Positions 35,340 to 39,368 of a DNA stretch of 39,368 nucleotides are shown piece after piece (within the stretch, counting starts at the first letter, position 1; every line of letters starts with the position of its first letter). The translations under genes and the position numbers were made by a program. This DNA is from an uncultured Pelagibacteraceae bacterium. GTDB lineage: Bacteria; Pseudomonadota; Alphaproteobacteria; Pelagibacterales; Pelagibacteraceae. Location: positions 1 through 39,368 of the forward strand of contig CACENP010000011.1 in the NCBI GenBank assembly GCA_902560815.1, given 5' to 3'. The notes under the pieces were generated by a model. It was not told the DNA's origin. It saw only the letters and a list, made by a program, of their open reading frames with translations, and ran no database searches.

Positions 35340-36497
35340 TTAAATTGAATTAAATTTCAAATCTATAGTAGTTCCTTGATTTTCCTGACTATTGATAATC
35401 ATTTCACCTCTATGTTGAGAAACTAGATGCTTAACAATTGCAAGTCCTAAGCCGGTTCCGCCAACGCTTCGACTTTTGCTAGGATCAACGGTGAAAAATC
35501 TTTCTGTTATTCTATGAATAAATTCTTTAGGAATTCCTATGCCTTGATCTGATATAGAGACAATATTTATATCTCCCTCTTTTTTCGTAGCAATTTTAAT
35601 TTCTTTACCCTTCTCGCTATACTTAATTGAATTATCAATAAGGTTGGTGAAAATTTCAATTAATTTGTCCCTATCACCAATGATCTTGAAATTATCAGTT
35701 TTTTGTAAATTTAGATTTATATTTTTTTTTTTAACTATATTTTCATAAGTCTTAATTACGTAACTAAGTACTTCTATCAAATCTATTTCATGTGTTGGTC
35801 TTATATGCTCTTGTAGTTCAATCTTAGAAAGAGATAACAAATCCCTAATTAAATTTTCCATTCTTTCTGATTGAGATGTCATTACTGGTAACAAATTAGT
35901 AACTTCAGAATTCCTCTTTAAATCTGTATTATTTTCAAAGGTCTCAAGACCCATTTTAATAGATTGCAGTGGAGTTCTAAGTTCGTGAGAAACATTAGCT
36001 ACAAAGTCTGATTTCAATTGTTGAAATTTATAGAATTCGGTTAAATCTCTCATAAAAAGAAGACAAGATGGCTGGTCGAAGAATAAATTATGATTGTCTT
36101 GGTAAATTGTTACATTCATTCTAAGAACTGAAGGGTTTCGTAGCTCTATTTCAAGATCATTAGAATTTTTTCCATCAAAAGCTTTCTCAATTGAACTTAA
36201 AAGGTCGGGATTTCTTAAAAATCCACTTATATTTTTATTTAACTTTGTTTGAAATCTTTTACTGGCTGAACTATTGCTAAATATTATTTCCTTGGATTTG
36301 TTTAGAATTATTATTCCTTCTGGAATGTAATTTAAAAGATTATAAATAGTTTCTCTATATTTCTTGCTATCGTCTTCATCTAACTTATTATCTTCAATCT
36401 TAACTTCAGTATTAATACCTAATACTCTTTCTTTTTTTAAAAGAAAAAATAACAAAACAGCTATTATGATTAACAAAACAAATGTTAAAAGTTCCAT
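35340..36497 (-). CDS. phoR: Phosphate regulon sensor histidine kinase PhoR
   Basis: A 385-residue kinase. A single N-terminal helix (about residues 4-20) is followed by a PAS-like domain (about 50-155), a HisKA dimerisation domain with phospho-acceptor His171 in ANVSHELRTPLQS, and a HATPase with NLIDNSIKYS, DQGIGIP and GTGLGLAIVKHL. It lacks the periplasmic sensor loop, as usual for PhoR, which reads Pst/PhoU status. It is divided from pstS by 108 bases and from the SMR gene by 42 bases. A Pho box lies upstream, so positive autoregulation is likely. PhoR is separated from its partner phoB by pstS-pstCAB-phoU. Confidence 0.95.
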   Translation of the reverse strand: MELLTFVLLIIIAVLLFFLLKKERVLGINTEVKIEDNKLDEDDSKKYRETIYNLLNYIPEGIIILNKSKEIIFSNSSASKRFQTKLNKNISGFLRNPDLLSSIEKAFDGKNSNDLEIELRNPSVLRMNVTIYQDNHNLFFDQPSCLLFMRDLTEFYKFQQLKSDFVANVSHELRTPLQSIKMGLETFENNTDLKRNSEVTNLLPVMTSQSERMENLIRDLLSLSKIELQEHIRPTHEIDLIEVLSYVIKTYENIVKKKNINLNLQKTDNFKIIGDRDKLIEIFTNLIDNSIKYSEKGKEIKIATKKEGDINIVSISDQGIGIPKEFIHRITERFFTVDPSKSRSVGGTGLGLAIVKHLVSQHRGEMIINSQENQGTTIDLKFNSI

Positions 36498-36502
36498 ATA
36501 AA

Positions 36503-36536
36503 ATTATCTCATTCAAATGTTACAGATTTGTTAAAA
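36503..36536 (-). promoter_or_regulatory. Pho box and promoter of phoR
   Basis: On the minus strand TTTTAAC-AAAT-CTGTAAC (36536-36519) is a 7-4-7 repeat whose second half is 6/7 to the Pho-box heptamer. Ten bases later comes GATAAT (36508-36503), a good -10. It sits just after the SMR stop codon, 22 bases before the phoR start. Spacing is identical to the pstS and pstC sites. Confidence 0.7.
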
Positions 36537-36539
36537 TAT

Positions 36540-36878
36540 CTAAGAACTTACTTTTCCTAGATAATTTACAAGAATAACACCTATAATTATTAAGATTAAA
36601 CCAATAGTTCCATAAATATTAGGCAATTGATTATATTTTAAAATACCAAAGATCGTTACTGCGGTAATTGTTAATCCTCCATATGTTGCATAAGTAAAAC
36701 CAACAGGAATTATATTCATTGCTTTGGATAAACAAAATAAACATAAAACGATTGAGACTACACAAAATATTGTTGGAAAAACATTTGTAAAACCATTGGT
36801 AGTTTTTAAAAACCCATTAGCAGAAATTCCAAGTATAATTGCAAAAAATAAATAGATGTATCCTGATGAAAAATTCAT
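36540..36878 (-). CDS. SMR-family (EmrE-like) membrane protein lacking the essential glutamate
   Basis: A 112-residue, four-helix protein of the small multidrug resistance superfamily. The sequence lines up with EmrE without gaps over helix 1 (YIYL...A...K...GFT) and retains PVGFTYATYGGLT, the counterpart of EmrE's PTGIAYAIWSGVG. The proton- and drug-binding Glu14 of EmrE is replaced by Gly17 here, and Trp63 by Tyr. It is therefore unlikely to be a classical cation/proton antiporter. SMR-fold proteins without this glutamate include the lipid-carrier flippase pair ArnE/ArnF. It starts 9 bases after phnE and precedes phoR, so it is expressed with the phn genes. Substrate unknown. Confidence 0.85.
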   Translation of the reverse strand: MNFSSGYIYLFFAIILGISANGFLKTTNGFTNVFPTIFCVVSIVLCLFCLSKAMNIIPVGFTYATYGGLTITAVTIFGILKYNQLPNIYGTIGLILIIIGVILVNYLGKVSS

Positions 36879-36887
36879 CAGAATATA

Positions 36888-37715
36888 TTATTTTATTTTT
36901 GATCTAATAAAAGCAGAAAGATGGTCTATAATAAAGATTGTTGCAAAAATAAGTATAATTATTGCTGATACTCTTTCATACTCAAACATCCTGAAAGATG
37001 ATTGTAGTTCATACCCTATTCCACCAGCTCCAACGATTCCTAACATTGTAGCCATTCTAACGTTTCTATCTAATATATATAAATTGTTTGCAACAAAAGA
37101 TGGTAAGATCTGAGGTATAACGCCGAATGATATTATTTGGCTTTTAGATGCACCAGATGATTTAAGAGCATCTATTGGTCCCTTATTTATATGTTCAATA
37201 TCTTCAGCATAAAATTTTGCTAAAAAACCCATTGTGTGCAAACCTAGAGCAAGCACACCTGGCATCGCACCAAATCCAATTGCAATAACTAAAATCATTG
37301 CAATAATAAATTCAGGTATTGCTCTAAAGAAAATAACTATAGTTTTACAGATTATATAAACAAAATAATTGGGAGCTAAATTTCTTGCTGAAAATAAACC
37401 TAATGGAATAGATAAAACAATAGCTATAAAAGTACCCAGAAAAGCAATTTCAATAGTTTCAAACATTGCATAAATTAGTTCATTTAAATTGCTAAAATCT
37501 GGTGGAAGCATTCTTGATAAAATATCCCCAAAATACTTTGAGGAATCGGTCATTAATTTAATGAAATCAATTTCCAGGTCTTTAACTATAAATACTAAAA
37601 TAAAACAAAATAAAACTATAGAAATGAGTGTTTTCCAAGACCATTGGGGTTTTAAATAACTCTCGAGATTTTTATCTTTATTATTAACTTTTAGCTCTAA
37701 AATATTCTTTTCCAT
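36888..37715 (-). CDS. phnE: Phosphonate-type ABC transporter permease PhnE
   Basis: A 275-residue permease of the phosphonate/phosphite ABC family. An N-terminal helix (about residues 28-45) is followed by a core beginning FETIEIAFLGTFIAIVLSIPLG. The coupling motif is EDIEHINKGPIDALKSSGAS, and GIVGAGGIGYEL lies near the end. It forms a homodimeric channel with PhnC and PhnD. It follows phnC by one base and is followed by the SMR gene after 9 bases. Only one phnE is present. Confidence 0.93.
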   Translation of the reverse strand: MEKNILELKVNNKDKNLESYLKPQWSWKTLISIVLFCFILVFIVKDLEIDFIKLMTDSSKYFGDILSRMLPPDFSNLNELIYAMFETIEIAFLGTFIAIVLSIPLGLFSARNLAPNYFVYIICKTIVIFFRAIPEFIIAMILVIAIGFGAMPGVLALGLHTMGFLAKFYAEDIEHINKGPIDALKSSGASKSQIISFGVIPQILPSFVANNLYILDRNVRMATMLGIVGAGGIGYELQSSFRMFEYERVSAIIILIFATIFIIDHLSAFIRSKIK

Positions 37716-37716
37716 A

Positions 37717-38439
37717 TTAAACGTATATTTTTTCTAAATTTGATTTGTTTATATTTTCAGATTTTTCATCAAATATAATTTTTCCGTCTAAAAGACCTAC
37801 TAATCTATCAGAATACTTTTTTGCCAAATCAACTTGATGAAGATTGCATAAAATTGTTGTACCAAAATCTTTATTAATTTTTTTTAATAATGATAAGATT
37901 ACATTTGCTGCTTTAGGGTCTAAACTAGCAACAGGTTCATCTGCTAAAAGCAATAGCGGTTGTTTAATAATGGCCCTTGCAATTCCAACTCTTTGTCTTT
38001 GACCACCTGATAATTCGTCTGATCTATTATAAGATTTTTCAAGCAAACCAACAGTTTCAAGAGCTTTCAAAGCTTTAATTTTTTGATCTTTTTTAAATAA
38101 ATAAAATAATGATAAAAATTTATTACTTGAATTTAAAAGGCCAGTTAAAACATTATTTATTGCTGATAGATTGTTAACCAAATTAAATTCTTGGAAAATC
38201 ATTCCTGTTTTTTTTTGAACATTGGAAGTTGAATTATTATCTACTTGCTTATTATTGAAATATATTTCCCCGCTGCTTATTGTTTCAAGACCATTGATAG
38301 TTCTTAATAATGTTGTCTTACCTGATCCGCTAGGTCCTAAAATACTTACAAATTCACCTTTATTAATTTTTAAATTAACACCTTTTAAAGCAGGACTGCC
38401 ATTTTCAAACGTTTTTTTAAGATCGTTTATTTCAAGCAT
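37717..38439 (-). CDS. phnC: Phosphonate-type ABC transporter ATP-binding protein PhnC
   Basis: A 240-residue ABC ATPase. Walker A GPSGSGKTT (35-43), Q-loop MIFQEFNLVNNLS (a PhnC hallmark), signature LSGGQRQRVGIARAI, Walker B LLLADEPVASLDP and switch LCNLHQVDLA are present. It powers uptake of phosphonates or related phosphorus compounds. It is 12 bases after phnD and 1 base before phnE. Confidence 0.95.
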   Translation of the reverse strand: MLEINDLKKTFENGSPALKGVNLKINKGEFVSILGPSGSGKTTLLRTINGLETISSGEIYFNNKQVDNNSTSNVQKKTGMIFQEFNLVNNLSAINNVLTGLLNSSNKFLSLFYLFKKDQKIKALKALETVGLLEKSYNRSDELSGGQRQRVGIARAIIKQPLLLLADEPVASLDPKAANVILSLLKKINKDFGTTILCNLHQVDLAKKYSDRLVGLLDGKIIFDEKSENINKSNLEKIYV

Positions 38440-38451
38440 AGTATTTTTATT

Positions 38452-39306
38452 TTAACTTTTATTCTTTTTTAATAGTTCAATGACTTCTCTTAGAACATTA
38501 TAATCTGAATCTTTTACTTCCATATAATGAGACATTTTTCCACCATAACCAGCAATTTCACCGTGATTATGTGCATCTAAAACTGCTTCTTTTATTTTAA
38601 TTCTATCTTCTTTAGGAATTAATTTAGAGAATGCTAAAGGTGGTGGTGGAACTCTATCTGATTTATGAATAATTCTTACGTCACTTAATTTAATTGTTCC
38701 ATCTTCTAATCTTGCTTCAAAGTTTCTAGAACTCATTCCACAGACATCAGATTGATTGTTTAATACCGCTAATAGACAAGCATCATGGCTTCCAGCATAA
38801 AAAACATTTTTAAAATGATCTTTGTTTTTTATAGATAGATCAATTTTACTTAATTCTACTTGAGGTATAAGATCACCGCTTGTTGAACCAATACTGTTTA
38901 AAGATAAAATCTTACCTTTAACATCTTTAAATGTTTTTATTTCGCTTTCATTTTTAACAACAAAATAAGTATAATAACCTGCATCCTTTTCTCCTGGTCT
39001 AACACCTGCTGCAAAAGCTTCAGCTTGCGCTATCTCAGCTGCCTTAACGTATGTTTTGCCACCATACCATGCTATGTGAGCTCTACCTGCCCTCATTGCT
39101 TCAACAGCAGCATTATAATCAGTTACTTTAATTGTATCTATATTGAAGCCTGTAAGTTTTTCAGTGATTGAAATTAAACTTTTATAATCGCTTTCATCAC
39201 CTTTTTCACTAGCAGGAACAAATACCATTTTATATGTTTTTGTTTCTGCATTTAGGCTTCCACTAAATAAAACTAGTAATATAACTAATATTGCTTTTTT
39301 TATCAT
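38452..39306 (-). CDS. phnD: Phosphonate-type ABC transporter substrate-binding protein PhnD
   Basis: A 284-residue periplasmic binding protein counted from ATG 39306. This start is preceded by an AAGGA Shine-Dalgarno six bases upstream and begins directly with a signal peptide (MIKKAILVILLVLFSGS..., cleavage near LNA, residue 19). A longer frame from 39342 would place 12 polar residues before it. The mature protein has PASEKGDESDY, WYGGKTYVKA and NSIGSTSGDLIPQ, the STSG phosphonate-binding loop. Ligand could be a phosphonate, 2-aminoethylphosphonate or phosphite. No catabolic phn genes are in the window. The 62 bases between its start and the window end show no convincing Pho box. Confidence 0.93.
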   Translation of the reverse strand: MIKKAILVILLVLFSGSLNAETKTYKMVFVPASEKGDESDYKSLISITEKLTGFNIDTIKVTDYNAAVEAMRAGRAHIAWYGGKTYVKAAEIAQAEAFAAGVRPGEKDAGYYTYFVVKNESEIKTFKDVKGKILSLNSIGSTSGDLIPQVELSKIDLSIKNKDHFKNVFYAGSHDACLLAVLNNQSDVCGMSSRNFEARLEDGTIKLSDVRIIHKSDRVPPPPLAFSKLIPKEDRIKIKEAVLDAHNHGEIAGYGGKMSHYMEVKDSDYNVLREVIELLKKNKS

Positions 39307-39368
39307 AATTTGTCCTTTGGTTATCATTAACTTTGTTCGCATACAAGTTAATTATTATGATAAAAGAA

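Noticed and set aside
39307..39342. Upstream start for phnD
   Set aside because: It would put 12 polar residues before the signal peptide. ATG 39306 has a Shine-Dalgarno at the right distance.
39321..39368. TTATCATAATAATTAAC-like sequence upstream of phnD as a fourth Pho box
   Set aside because: Only the first half resembles a Pho heptamer, the second half does not, and no -10 lies 10 bases downstream. The true promoter may lie beyond the window.

Overview
The window looks like a piece of chromosome from a SAR11-type (Candidatus Pelagibacter-like) alphaproteobacterium. The DNA is very AT-rich, genes are packed with gaps of a few bases or overlaps, and no gene-free stretch exceeds about 115 bases. 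Proteins are Lys/Asn/Ile-rich. Gene order follows alphaproteobacterial blocks: ssb-gyrA-coaD-ppi-tgt, and argS-(SPOR slot)-nagZ-scpA-scpB-tatABC-serS-yajC-secDF. There are no insertion sequences, phage genes, CRISPR arrays or integrases. The assignment to SAR11 is inferred from style and order, not from a search.

Layout. 1-3955: tRNA-Ser(UGA), sdhE-like gene, recG, a DUF502 membrane protein and an M48 metalloprotease with a Tat-like lipoprotein signal. 3965-9292 (minus): tRNA-Lys(UUU), then the ssb-gyrA-coaD-ppi-tgt operon. 9383-12895 (plus): uvrA and a PuuD-type membrane domain protein. 12899-23700 (minus): one long run of core genes from dgt through argS, nagZ, scpAB, tatABC, serS and yajC to secDF. 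23748-24844 (plus): an ErpA/IscA-type Fe-S carrier and xthA. 24836-29026: a DpkA-like reductase and a zinc uptake locus (znuA against znuC-znuB-zur) whose shared 72-bp promoter holds two Zur-type palindromes. 29071-29292: a small membrane protein. 29289-39306 (minus): a phosphorus cluster read in the order phnD-phnC-phnE-SMR-phoR-pstS-pstC-pstA-pstB-phoU-phoB.

How the genes work together. The right-hand third is nutrient-scavenging hardware with visible regulation. Three Pho-box-like 18-mers (7-4-7 direct repeats) sit upstream of phoR, pstS and pstC. Each is followed, 10 bp later, by a -10-like hexamer, and a terminator separates pstS from pstC. This gives a self-activating PhoR/PhoB loop over Pi uptake, with phosphonate-type uptake encoded directly upstream. 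The zinc locus encodes its own repressor and a ZnuA with an extreme His/Asp tandem-repeat loop.

The most unusual points are: an SMR-family protein inside the phn/pho cluster that lacks the family's essential membrane glutamate; a Tgt that keeps its catalytic residues but has lost the three zinc-binding cysteines; the missing queA between ppi and tgt; a shrunken protein in the slot normally held by a SPOR-domain protein; and the Pho and Zur operators themselves. I found no clearly new multi-gene system. The SMR protein coupled to phosphonate uptake is the best candidate for undescribed biology.
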